Source of the DNA: an uncultured Neomegalonema sp.
Lineage (GTDB): Bacteria; Pseudomonadota; Alphaproteobacteria; Rhodobacterales; Rhodobacteraceae
Length of the DNA stretch: 45,648 nt
Direction of reading: 5' to 3'
Assembly: GCA_937911325.1 (NCBI GenBank)
Contig: CALDSD010000095.1
Coordinates: 1 to 45,648 of the forward strand
The position numbers were made by a program, and so were the translations under genes. Positions 25,743 through 33,969 of this stretch are shown here, piece by piece. The notes beneath the pieces are model-generated. The model worked only from the letters and a program-made list of their open reading frames with translations. It ran no database searches and was not told where the DNA came from. The first letter of the stretch is position 1. Each line of letters begins with the position of its first letter.

Positions 25743-26978
25743 ATGTGGCCTAGGCTCTGGCAGACGGCCAGATCTGAGTTCCCGCGCGGGCCGCGGGTCC
25801 TCCTGTACAGCCACGACACTTTCGGGCTCGGCCATTTGCGCCGATCGCGGGCCATTGCGATTGCGCTGGTCGAAGCGTACCCGGATGCAAGTGTGCTGAT
25901 CGTCACCGGGTCGCCGATCGTTGGGCGGTTCGATTTCCCGCGCGGCGTGGATTTCGTGCGCGTTCCGGGCGTCGTGAAGTTGCCCAGCGGGGATTACGCG
26001 ACCCACAACATGTCGCTCGACATCGCCGACACCACCGAATTGCGGCGATCAATCATTCTCGACACGGCGCGCAGTTTCGCGCCGGACTTGCTGATCGTGG
26101 ACAAGGAACCTACCGGGTTTCGCGGCGAACTGCTCCCCACTCTGGAGCTGATGCGCTCACGCGGCTCGAAGATCGTTCTGGGTCTGCGCGACGTTCTGGA
26201 CGAGCCGGACGCGCTGTCGACGGAGTGGGATCGCAAGAACGCGATGCCCGCGGTCGAACGGTTTTACGACGAGATTTGGGTCTACGGACTGAAGGACATC
26301 TACGACGCGACCCAAGGTCTGAAACTGTCAAAGTCCGTGCGGAACCGCATCCGCTACACCGGCTACCTGAAGAGAGAGACCGCCGACTGGCCCGAACCCG
26401 TTCCAAACGGGGACGAGAGATCGGACTACGTTTTGATTACAGCCGGCGGCGGCGGCGACGGCGACTGGCTGATGGACTGGGCGATCTCGGCCTACGAGAA
26501 CGATCCGACGCTCACCACGCCGGCGCTGATGGTGTTCGGACCGTTCCTCAACGCCGAACGCAGGCGCGATTTCGAGATGCGCGCCGCTCAGTTCGACGCG
26601 ATTCGCACGCTCTCTTTCGACAGCCGGCTCGAGAGGCTGATGCTCGACGCCGTCGGCGTCGTCGCCATGGGCGGCTACAATACGTTCTGCGAGGTGCTGT
26701 CCTTTGACAAGCCGGCGGTGATCGCGCCACGCACCTCGCCGCGCCTGGAGCAGTACATTCGAGCCCATGCGGCCTCGACGCTTGGATTGGTGCGGATGCT
26801 GCCGACGCTCGGCGCGGCCGGCGAGAACCGGGACCCCATGGTCATGGCGGACGCTATTCGCAACCTGCCCACGCAGCGGCGCCCCTCGGCGGCGCATATC
26901 CCAGGCCTGCTCGGCGGACTGGACGCTGTGGTTTCGCTGACATCGCAATGGCTTGGGCGGCTGCAGGCTGCGGAATGA
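25743..26978 (+). CDS. MurG-like GT-B glycosyltransferase family protein (cluster gene 1)
   Basis: Probable cytoplasmic glycosyltransferase of 411 residues with the two-domain GT-B layout. The N-terminal Gly loop FGLGHLRRS is near residues 27-35; the C-terminal nucleotide-sugar region shows ITAGGGGDGDWL and MGGYNTFCEVLSFDKPAVIAPR, as in MurG/GT28 and related proteins. No membrane segment is evident. The ATG at 25743 was chosen because AGGAGA lies upstream; an ATG at 25701 adds 14 basic residues. It opens a six-gene operon and overlaps the next gene by ATGA. Donor and acceptor cannot be read from sequence. Confidence 0.8.
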   Translation: MWPRLWQTARSEFPRGPRVLLYSHDTFGLGHLRRSRAIAIALVEAYPDASVLIVTGSPIVGRFDFPRGVDFVRVPGVVKLPSGDYATHNMSLDIADTTELRRSIILDTARSFAPDLLIVDKEPTGFRGELLPTLELMRSRGSKIVLGLRDVLDEPDALSTEWDRKNAMPAVERFYDEIWVYGLKDIYDATQGLKLSKSVRNRIRYTGYLKRETADWPEPVPNGDERSDYVLITAGGGGDGDWLMDWAISAYENDPTLTTPALMVFGPFLNAERRRDFEMRAAQFDAIRTLSFDSRLERLMLDAVGVVAMGGYNTFCEVLSFDKPAVIAPRTSPRLEQYIRAHAASTLGLVRMLPTLGAAGENRDPMVMADAIRNLPTQRRPSAAHIPGLLGGLDAVVSLTSQWLGRLQAAE

Positions 26979-28279
26979 GCACATCCTCGCAGACAGGGCC
27001 GGCGCTCGCGGTGATCGTCAAAGGCTACCCTCGCCTTTCTGAAACCTTCGTCGCACAAGAGCTTTTGGGCTTGCAGGAACGCGGGATCGACTTTGAGATC
27101 TGGTCTCTGCGCCACCCGACCGACGCCAAAACGCATCCCATTCACGAGCGGATCCGCGCCCCGCGCCGGTATCTTCCGGAGTATCTGCGTCACGAGCCTC
27201 TCAGGGTCATGCGCAGCACGTTTGGGCTCTTGGGTCAGGCCGCTTTCTGGCGCGCAGCCGCCATTTGGCTGAGAGACCTCCGTCGAGATCCGACGATCAA
27301 TCGCGTGAGGCGATTTGGCCAGGCCGCCGTGCTCGCGAGCGAACTGCCAAAGCAGACGCGGTTTCTCTACGTGCATTTTCTGCACACCCCGGCGTCCGTC
27401 GCTCGATACGCGGCCGAGATCCGAGGCCTGAAATGGGGGTTCGCCGCGCACGCGAAAGACATCTGGACCACCCCGGATTGGGAGAAGCGCGAGAAGATCG
27501 CCGCATGCGACTTCGGTGTGACATGCACGGCGGTCGGCGCTGATCATCTGCAGAGCCTGGCGCCCCGCAAAGACCGCGTATCCCTTGTTTATCATGGACT
27601 TGATCTGAGCCGGTTTCCGCCCCCGCCGGAGCAACGCAGCCCGAAAACCGGAGCTGACGCGGTTGTCGAGATCCTGTCGGTCGGCCGCCTGGTTGAGAAG
27701 AAAGGCTATTCGGATCTTCTCGCCGCGGCCGCGGCTTTGCCAGCCGACCTGAACTGGCGCTTCGTGCATATCGGCGGCGGGCCGCTGAAGGACGCCCTCC
27801 GAGACCAAGCGCAAGAACTTGGCCTGACGGACCGGATCGAGTGGCGCGGGGCTCAGGAACAAACCGCCGTGATCGAGGCCCTTCGCCAAGCGGATCTCTT
27901 TGTCCTGCCAAGCCTCATCGCCGCCGATGGCGATCGAGATGGTTTGCCAAACGTGCTGATGGAGGCGGCGAGCCAGAAACTGCCGATCATCTCGACGGAA
28001 GTCTCCGCCATTCCCGAGTTCATTACCGACCCCTCTTTCGGGAGCTTGATCCCACCGGGAGATCCGGAGGCGCTGGCGGCGGCGTTGGCCGCAGCGATGC
28101 GGGATCCAATCGCACGAGCAGCGATGGCCGATCGGCTCTATGACCGGCTCTTGGCTGATTTTGGCGCGCAAGCAGGCTTCGACGCGGTCGCACAGCGCAT
28201 CGCCCCGCATTTGCCGACAGACGCGACAGCACAAGTCGCCGCGGAAGCGGCCGCGCGCTCGTGGGAGGCGCAGGCGTGA
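26975..28279 (+). CDS. Glycosyltransferase family 4, WcaL/colanic-acid type (cluster gene 2)
   Basis: GT4 retaining glycosyltransferase of 434 residues. The N-terminal domain opens with the colanic-acid-type motif VKGYPRLSETFVAQEL. The C-terminal domain has LSVGRLVEKKGYSDLL and the E-x7-E-type donor site in DGDRDGLPNVLMEAASQKLP. Its start overlaps the stop of gene 1 as ATGA, and its own stop overlaps gene 3 as GTGA, so the proteins are made in step. It likely adds one sugar of an exported or lipid-linked glycan; which sugar is unknown. Confidence 0.85.
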   Translation: MSTSSQTGPALAVIVKGYPRLSETFVAQELLGLQERGIDFEIWSLRHPTDAKTHPIHERIRAPRRYLPEYLRHEPLRVMRSTFGLLGQAAFWRAAAIWLRDLRRDPTINRVRRFGQAAVLASELPKQTRFLYVHFLHTPASVARYAAEIRGLKWGFAAHAKDIWTTPDWEKREKIAACDFGVTCTAVGADHLQSLAPRKDRVSLVYHGLDLSRFPPPPEQRSPKTGADAVVEILSVGRLVEKKGYSDLLAAAAALPADLNWRFVHIGGGPLKDALRDQAQELGLTDRIEWRGAQEQTAVIEALRQADLFVLPSLIAADGDRDGLPNVLMEAASQKLPIISTEVSAIPEFITDPSFGSLIPPGDPEALAAALAAAMRDPIARAAMADRLYDRLLADFGAQAGFDAVAQRIAPHLPTDATAQVAAEAAARSWEAQA

Positions 28280-29421
28280 GCGTCGCGGCATGGGCGGATG
28301 CGACCGCTCGACGCGCCGATGCGCCGCCGATCGCCTTTTACGCGCCGATGAAATCGCCCAACCATCCGACGCCTTCGGGCGACCGACGGATGGCGCGGCT
28401 CTACTGGCGCGCTCTGGAAACCGCGGGATTCGCGCCGATCCTGGTGTCCGAGCTGCGCGCCTGGCGGGCGCGTCCAGAGCGGTGCGATCTCGAAGCCCTT
28501 CGGTCAGAGGGTCTGCAAGAAGCTGAGAACCTGATCGCGCGCTACGACGCGACGGCGCCGGCGCAGCGCCCTCGGCTCTGGTTCACGTACCATCTCTACT
28601 ACAAGGCCCCGGACTACCTCGGGCCGCGGGTCGCCGCTCTTCACGATATGCCTTATGTCGCGGCCGAACCCTCGCGCGCGCCGAAGCGGTTGAAAGACGA
28701 ATGGGCCGAGCATGCGGAAGACGCCGAAGCCGCAATCGATCTCGCCGATCTTCTGATCTGCATGACAGACCGAGATCGCCCGGCGCTGGAGGCGCACCAA
28801 ACGAAAGGCCAGGAAATCGTCGCCCTGGCCCCCTTCCTCGATCTTGGCCCGAGACCCGAGAGCAGGCCCGCGACCACTCCGGTTCGGCTTTTGACTGTCG
28901 CCATGATGCGCTCTGGGGACAAGACGGCCTCCTACCAGACGCTCGCCGCGTCCTTGGCGGAAGTCTCTGATCTCGCCTGGCGGTTGGAGATTGTTGGCGA
29001 CGGGCCCGAACGCTCGGCGATCGAGGGGATGTTCGCCCCGTTCGGCGACCGGGTTCGCTTTCTCGGCCGAGTTGATGATCCGCAGACCTTGCAGACCGCC
29101 TACGCGGCGGCTGACCTGTTTGTCTGGCCAGGGGTCGGCGAGGCCTATGGGATGGCCTATCTCGAGGCTCAGGCGGCTGGTGCGCCGGTGTTGGCGGAAG
29201 ATCGCCCTGGCGTTCGCGACGTCGCACATGTCGGTCGTCTGGCGCCCGCGAACGCGCCGGCGGCTTTTGGCGGCGCGCTGCGGGATCTGATCGCCGATCC
29301 CGAAGCGTTGAGCGCCCTTCGGGCGCGCGCGCGCTTTGAAGTCGAGTCCCGGCACAGCCTTGACACCGCAGCGGAAACGCTCCGCCAGGCTTTGGGGCCG
29401 CTTATTGCGGACACAAAATGA
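28276..29421 (+). CDS. Glycosyltransferase family 4 protein (cluster gene 3)
   Basis: GT4-type protein of 381 residues. The start is Ala-rich; IAFYAPMKSPNHPTPSGDRRMARL opens the N-terminal domain, with an HDMPYVAAEPSRAPKR segment near the active site, and the C-terminal donor domain shows LEIVGDGPER, FLGRVDD and the E-x7-E motif in GEAYGMAYLEAQAAGAPVLA. The GTG at 28276 is chosen because it overlaps the previous stop (GTGA), matching all other junctions in this cluster; the GTG at 28261 would overlap further. The stop overlaps gene 4 as ATGA. Specific substrate unknown. Confidence 0.82.
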   Translation: MSVAAWADATARRADAPPIAFYAPMKSPNHPTPSGDRRMARLYWRALETAGFAPILVSELRAWRARPERCDLEALRSEGLQEAENLIARYDATAPAQRPRLWFTYHLYYKAPDYLGPRVAALHDMPYVAAEPSRAPKRLKDEWAEHAEDAEAAIDLADLLICMTDRDRPALEAHQTKGQEIVALAPFLDLGPRPESRPATTPVRLLTVAMMRSGDKTASYQTLAASLAEVSDLAWRLEIVGDGPERSAIEGMFAPFGDRVRFLGRVDDPQTLQTAYAAADLFVWPGVGEAYGMAYLEAQAAGAPVLAEDRPGVRDVAHVGRLAPANAPAAFGGALRDLIADPEALSALRARARFEVESRHSLDTAAETLRQALGPLIADTK

Positions 29422-30053
29422 ACAGCCGGACCGACAGGCCGGCGCCGCAGAGCAGACTGGCCCTTCTGCGACACGGGCGCACCGCCTGGAACCGCGCCCA
29501 CCGCCTGCAAGGTCGGACCGACGTCCCACTGGATGAAGAAGGCCGCCTCGAAGTGAGCCGCTTGCGCTTGCCGCCAGACTGGCGCGACGCCCGCATCGTT
29601 TCGAGCCCGTTGCAACGCGCGATCGAAACTGCGGAACTGCTTGCGCCAGACACCGTCGTCTCGGTGGAGCCGCGGCTGAGCGAACTCGATTTCGGAGACT
29701 GGGAAGGTCGACAGGGCGCTAAACTGAAGGCCGATCCGGACAGCGGGTTCCGCGACATTGAGCATTGGGGATGGGGCTTTCGCCCGCCCAACGGAGAGAG
29801 CCTGACAGAATTGCGCGCCCGCGTGAGCGCCTATCTGCGCGAGGTTGCGCGTTCTACGACCCCGGTCCTCGCAGTTTGCCATATCAACGTGATGCGGGTC
29901 GCGTTGGCGCTTGCGCATGGATGGGACTTTGACGGGCCGCCGCCGTTCCAGATAAAGCGTGGGCGGTTGTATCCTTTGCGCCTTGAAGCTGACGGGACGC
30001 CGAGGCCGGACGGTCCGGCGGTTCGGCTGCATCGGGAGGGCGCCCCCTCATGA
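29418..30053 (+). CDS. Histidine phosphatase family protein (cluster gene 4)
   Basis: Branch 1 histidine phosphatase (phosphoglycerate-mutase-like) of 211 residues, cytoplasmic. The catalytic His is in LLRHGRTAWN (H19), with Arg67 in SSPLQRAIETA, Glu89 in LSELDFGDWEG and the second His at 155 in LAVCHINVMR. It has the complete catalytic set, so it is probably an active phosphatase. Inside a glycosyltransferase operon it may act on a sugar phosphate or phosphorylated intermediate, like the GmhB or CobC-type enzymes in other pathways; this is inference. It overlaps both neighbours by ATGA. Confidence 0.87.
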   Translation: MNSRTDRPAPQSRLALLRHGRTAWNRAHRLQGRTDVPLDEEGRLEVSRLRLPPDWRDARIVSSPLQRAIETAELLAPDTVVSVEPRLSELDFGDWEGRQGAKLKADPDSGFRDIEHWGWGFRPPNGESLTELRARVSAYLREVARSTTPVLAVCHINVMRVALALAHGWDFDGPPPFQIKRGRLYPLRLEADGTPRPDGPAVRLHREGAPS

Positions 30054-31186
30054 AAGTCCTGATCTCGGTCACCCATCTGTTGGGCACCGGGCATCTCGCC
30101 CGCGCAATCGCCCTCGCCGACGCCTTCGCCAGCGCCGGACATGACGCCCTCATCCTGTCGGGCGGGATGCCCGCGCCGCATCTTCAACCGGGCTCGACCG
30201 CGAAGCTCGTTCAAGTACCTCCAGTACGATCTGACGGCGTTGATTTCGCCAATCTGCTCGATCCGGATGGGCGACCTGTGGCGGACGATTATCGCTCGAA
30301 ACGCGAAACCGCGTTCAACGAGGCGCTTCAATCATTTGAGCCCGACGTCGTGATCACCGAGCTGTTCCCATTTGGACGGCGCGTGCTCGCCGGCGAGTTT
30401 GAAAGTCTGTTGCGCGCGGCGAGAGCGTTGGCGCCGCGGCCCCTCGTCTTTTGTTCGATCCGTGATGTGCTCGCGCCGCCGTCGAGCGAGAAGAAAGCAC
30501 AGCAAACGTCAGACAGGATCCGCGACTTCTACGATGGGGTGATGGTTCATGGCGATCCCGGGATCACGCCGCTTGAGCAGAGTTGGCCTGTGACGCCAGA
30601 GATCGCGGCGAAGCTCGCGTACACGGGCTTTATCGCACCCACGCTGCCGGCGGCCGCGCCAGAGGGCGACGGAGCCGACGAAGTCCTTGTCACCGCTGGC
30701 GGCGGCCCGGTTGGCGACAGCCTTTTCAGGGCGTCGGTCGCGGCGGCGGCGAACTCCGGCAAAACATGGCGACTTCTGGTTGGAGGCGGCGACCGCGAGA
30801 CCCGAATGGCCGAGCTTCGGAAGAGGGCGACGCCCAATGTGATCATCGAATCCGTACGACCTGACTTTCGGGAGGTCCTGCAGCGCGCGGCGCTCTCTGT
30901 CAGTCAGGCCGGTTACAATACGATGATGGACCTTGCGGCGAGCGGCGCTCCGGCCGTTCTGGTTCCTTTCGAAGACGGCGGCGAAACCGAGCAACTGCAA
31001 CGCGCGGAAGCCTTCGCGAAGCGTTTCCCGATGACGGTCCTTCGCGACCGCGATCTGACGCCGGAGCGACTGCTGACGGCTGTGCGCGGGGCGCTGGAGC
31101 GACCGCGGCCGCACGTGGCGGCCGAGTTCAGCCTCGACGGCGCGGCTCGTAGCGTCGAAGTGATTGAAGAGGCGTTGAAGCGATGA
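30050..31186 (+). CDS. MurG-like GT-B glycosyltransferase family protein (cluster gene 5)
   Basis: GT-B fold protein of 378 residues, a second MurG-like member in this cluster and a distant relative of gene 1. The N-terminal loop is VTHLLGTGHLARAIALADAF; the C-terminal domain has LVTAGGGPVGDSLF and SQAGYNTMMDLAASGAPAVLVPFEDGGE-type sequence, where the Gly-Tyr-Asn-Thr and the acidic loop normally hold the nucleotide sugar. No signal peptide or membrane segment. ATGA overlaps on both sides. It probably adds a sugar to the same glycan as genes 1-3, but the reaction is not determined. Confidence 0.8.
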   Translation: MKVLISVTHLLGTGHLARAIALADAFASAGHDALILSGGMPAPHLQPGSTAKLVQVPPVRSDGVDFANLLDPDGRPVADDYRSKRETAFNEALQSFEPDVVITELFPFGRRVLAGEFESLLRAARALAPRPLVFCSIRDVLAPPSSEKKAQQTSDRIRDFYDGVMVHGDPGITPLEQSWPVTPEIAAKLAYTGFIAPTLPAAAPEGDGADEVLVTAGGGPVGDSLFRASVAAAANSGKTWRLLVGGGDRETRMAELRKRATPNVIIESVRPDFREVLQRAALSVSQAGYNTMMDLAASGAPAVLVPFEDGGETEQLQRAEAFAKRFPMTVLRDRDLTPERLLTAVRGALERPRPHVAAEFSLDGAARSVEVIEEALKR

Positions 31187-31941
31187 GCGTTTGGGAGGCC
31201 GTGGACCGCGAGCTCGAGCAGCTCAGAGCGCCGCTTCCGCTATGGTGGCGAGACGACGACGCCGTGGCGGCGACGCCCGAACTTGAGACGCTCAAAACCT
31301 GCGCCGCGCTGTTCAACGCGCCCCTCGCCATCGCCGTGATCCCCTCTGCGCTGGAGCCGAGTTTGGCGGAGGCCGTAAAGCATCCGTCACTCAACGTGCT
31401 GGTCCACGGTCGGCGTCACGCCAACCACGCCCCGCCGCAAGAAAAGAAAGCCGAGTTCCGCGCTCATCGCCCCCTGGCCGAACGGACGGAAGAGACGGCC
31501 GCCGGGCTCGCCGCCCTGTCAGCGGCCTTCCCCTCTCAAACGACGCCGATTTTCGTGCCGCCCTGGAACCGCATCGCGCCGGATATGCGGGCGCCGCTCT
31601 GGAAACAGGGCTACCGAGCTCTGTCGACCTATGGCCCGCGCAGGCCGCCCCCTCCGGCGCCTGACGGCGCTCCCGAATTGCTCGAGGTGAACACCCATAT
31701 CGATCCGATCGATTGGCGTGGAACGCGCTCCGCCGTCGCCCTTGAAAAGCTGGCCGCGGATCTGGCGGCGTTGCTCGCAGCGCGCCGCCTCGGAACCGCT
31801 GATCCGACCGAACCCATCGGCGTCCTGACACATCATCTCGTGCATGATCAGCGGATCTGGGAAACGGTTGAACGACTTCTGGATCATTTGTGCGACAAGG
31901 GGCGCTGCCGCTGGGTCAATGTGGCAGAGCTGCCGATCTGA
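31183..31941 (+). CDS. Polysaccharide deacetylase-like protein (cluster gene 6)
   Basis: NodB-fold-like protein of 252 residues without a signal peptide. Metal-site residues are visible: the Asp cluster WWRDDDA (D24-D26), His75 and His79 in LVHGRRHANH, the FVPPWNRI motif and a late His pair in LTHHLVHD. This places it with the variant deacetylases seen in glycan clusters rather than the standard secreted chitin or peptidoglycan enzymes. It would act in the cytoplasm on a sugar or nucleotide-sugar carrying an acetyl group. It overlaps gene 5 by ATGA and ends the cluster. Confidence 0.82.
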   Translation: MSVWEAVDRELEQLRAPLPLWWRDDDAVAATPELETLKTCAALFNAPLAIAVIPSALEPSLAEAVKHPSLNVLVHGRRHANHAPPQEKKAEFRAHRPLAERTEETAAGLAALSAAFPSQTTPIFVPPWNRIAPDMRAPLWKQGYRALSTYGPRRPPPPAPDGAPELLEVNTHIDPIDWRGTRSAVALEKLAADLAALLAARRLGTADPTEPIGVLTHHLVHDQRIWETVERLLDHLCDKGRCRWVNVAELPI

Positions 31942-32079
31942 AACGGCAAGTAACCAAAGAAGTATCCTGAATCGCGCCCGAAAGCTGGACCCCAGTAGCA
32001 GTTTGCAAGCAAAGTGATTGGCGGCGGACGGTGTGAATCCGTTACAGCCGAGCTATCGAAGGGGTTCGGAGGCTTTGTC
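31942..32079 (+). other. Gap between the glycan cluster and the peptide ABC operon
   Basis: 138 bases without a gene or strong terminator. GGAGG at 32068-32072 is 7 bases before the GTG start at 32080 and decides that start. A promoter for the transporter operon may lie here, but transcription from the glycan cluster could also continue through. Confidence 0.45.
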
Positions 32080-33969
32080 GTGAGCACAAGCGCCGAGACA
32101 GGTGCGCAAACCGGCCAGGGCGTCAGCCCGGAGGCGACGCCCGTACAAGGGTCCGCGTCGGCAGATCCCGTTTTGAGCGTTCGTGATCTGGCGATCACTT
32201 TCCCGTCCCCGGGCAGTCGCAGCGGCGAGCGCGACAAGGTTGTCGACGGCGTTTCATTTGCGCTGCCGGAGGCGCGCACGCTTGCGATCGTCGGCGAATC
32301 AGGGTCAGGAAAGTCCCTCACCGCGAAAGCGCTTATGGGTTTGCTCCCGGAAACCGCCCGGATCGACCAGGGGCAAGCCATCCTGAACGACGGCGGCGAG
32401 ACGCGCGATCTCTTTCAGCTGGACGGCCGGCGGATGCGCGCCGTGCGCGGCGACCGGATCGCGATGATCTTTCAGGAGCCGATGAGCTCGCTTTCGCCCT
32501 TTCACACAATCGGCCAGCAGGTCGAAGAGGTGCTGGAGATCCATGAGGGCGAGAGCGGCAAGGCCGCCAAAGCCAAATGTCTGGAACAGTTCAAGCGCGT
32601 CGGCTTTCCCTCGCCGGAGCGCGCCTACGACGCGTACCCGTTTGAACTGTCAGGGGGGCTGCGTCAGCGCGCGATGATCGCGATGGCGATGATCTGCCGG
32701 CCGAAAATTCTGGTCGCCGACGAACCAACGACGGCGCTCGACGTCTCGACGCAGGCCCTCATCCTGGATCTGATCGACCAGCTGCGAGAAGATTCGCAGA
32801 TGTCGGTCCTGCTGATCACGCACGATCTTGGCGTGGTCGCAAACGCCGCCCATTACGTGACCGTGATGAGCAAAGGCAGGGTGGTCGAGGCCGGCGCGAC
32901 AGCCGACGTTCTCAGCGATCCGCAACATCTTTACACCAAGCGCCTGATCGCCGCCGCGCCCCACATCGAAGCGTCGCTATCGCTCGAGAAATCCGGCTTC
33001 GCTTACGAAGACCTGATCTTCGAAGCGAAAGACCTCAGAAAGACATATGTTTCACGCAAGGGCGGGTTCTGGGCGCCCCCCCAGCAGATCCCTGCTCTGC
33101 GCGGCGTCGATATGCGGATCCCGCGGGGCAAGACGGTCGCGCTTGTCGGGGAATCAGGCTCCGGGAAATCGACTGTCGCCAAGATCGCCATGCGCCAGGA
33201 GGCGCCGGATCCCGGCGGATCGCTGAGCTACAACCCGGGCGATGGTCCTCAGGACCTGGCGAACCTGACCTCCGAGCAGCTGTCGTCGTTTCGGCGCCAG
33301 GTTCAGATCGTTTTTCAGGACCCCTACGCTTCGCTCAGCCCGAGGATGACCGTCCAGGACATCCTCACGGAGCCGATGCTCATTCACCAGGAAGAGATCC
33401 CCGAGTTCAAAAGCAGGTCGGCGCGGATCGACCGCGCCCGGGCGCTGATGCGCAAAGTCAGCCTGCCGGATGAAATGCTGGGCCGTTTCCCGCACGCGTT
33501 TTCCGGAGGTCAGCGACAAAGGATCTCGATTGCGCGCGCTCTTGCGCTTGAGCCCAAACTGCTGATCTGTGACGAGCCCACTTCGGCCCTCGACGTGTCG
33601 GTCCAAGCGCAGGTTCTCGATCTACTTGAGGATCTGCGGTCGGAACTCGGCCTGTCGTACCTTTTCATCAGTCATGATTTGGCCGTGGTCGCCCGCTTGG
33701 CTGACGAGATCGCTGTGATGTGCCGCGGGGTCATCGTCGAACAGGCGACGACCGAGAAACTGTTCGCGGCGCCGGAGCATCCATACACGCAAGCGCTGAT
33801 CGCCGCCGCGCCGGAGCCGGACATCGACAAGCCGCTCGATCTGGCCAAGATCGCAGCAGGCGCGGGCGCTGAGCCGGAGCGGTGGCCAGAGCCGTTCGCA
33901 TATCCCAGAGAAACACCAGCGCCGATGACGGAAATCGCGCCGGGTCACCGAGTAAGGAAAGCCGCATGA
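32080..33969 (+). CDS. Double-domain ABC transporter ATP-binding protein (YejF/DppDF-like)
   Basis: A fused ATPase of 629 residues for a peptide-type importer. Domain 1 has Walker A GESGSGKS (72-79), signature LSGGLRQR and Walker B ILVADEPTTALD; domain 2 has GESGSGKST, FSGGQRQR and LLICDEPTSALD. Each ends in an oligopeptide-transport-type C-terminal segment (HLYTKRLIAAAP; HPYTQALIAAAP). GTG at 32080 is chosen because of GGAGG upstream; an earlier GTG at 32014 adds 22 residues. The gene comes first in this operon, unlike E. coli yejABEF where it is last. It overlaps the next gene by ATGA. Confidence 0.9.
   Translation: MSTSAETGAQTGQGVSPEATPVQGSASADPVLSVRDLAITFPSPGSRSGERDKVVDGVSFALPEARTLAIVGESGSGKSLTAKALMGLLPETARIDQGQAILNDGGETRDLFQLDGRRMRAVRGDRIAMIFQEPMSSLSPFHTIGQQVEEVLEIHEGESGKAAKAKCLEQFKRVGFPSPERAYDAYPFELSGGLRQRAMIAMAMICRPKILVADEPTTALDVSTQALILDLIDQLREDSQMSVLLITHDLGVVANAAHYVTVMSKGRVVEAGATADVLSDPQHLYTKRLIAAAPHIEASLSLEKSGFAYEDLIFEAKDLRKTYVSRKGGFWAPPQQIPALRGVDMRIPRGKTVALVGESGSGKSTVAKIAMRQEAPDPGGSLSYNPGDGPQDLANLTSEQLSSFRRQVQIVFQDPYASLSPRMTVQDILTEPMLIHQEEIPEFKSRSARIDRARALMRKVSLPDEMLGRFPHAFSGGQRQRISIARALALEPKLLICDEPTSALDVSVQAQVLDLLEDLRSELGLSYLFISHDLAVVARLADEIAVMCRGVIVEQATTEKLFAAPEHPYTQALIAAAPEPDIDKPLDLAKIAAGAGAEPERWPEPFAYPRETPAPMTEIAPGHRVRKAA

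Noticed and set aside
26675-28291. 538-residue minus-strand ORF under the glycosyltransferases
   Set aside because: Antisense to a GT4 gene with clear donor-site motifs; Cys/Arg-rich shadow.
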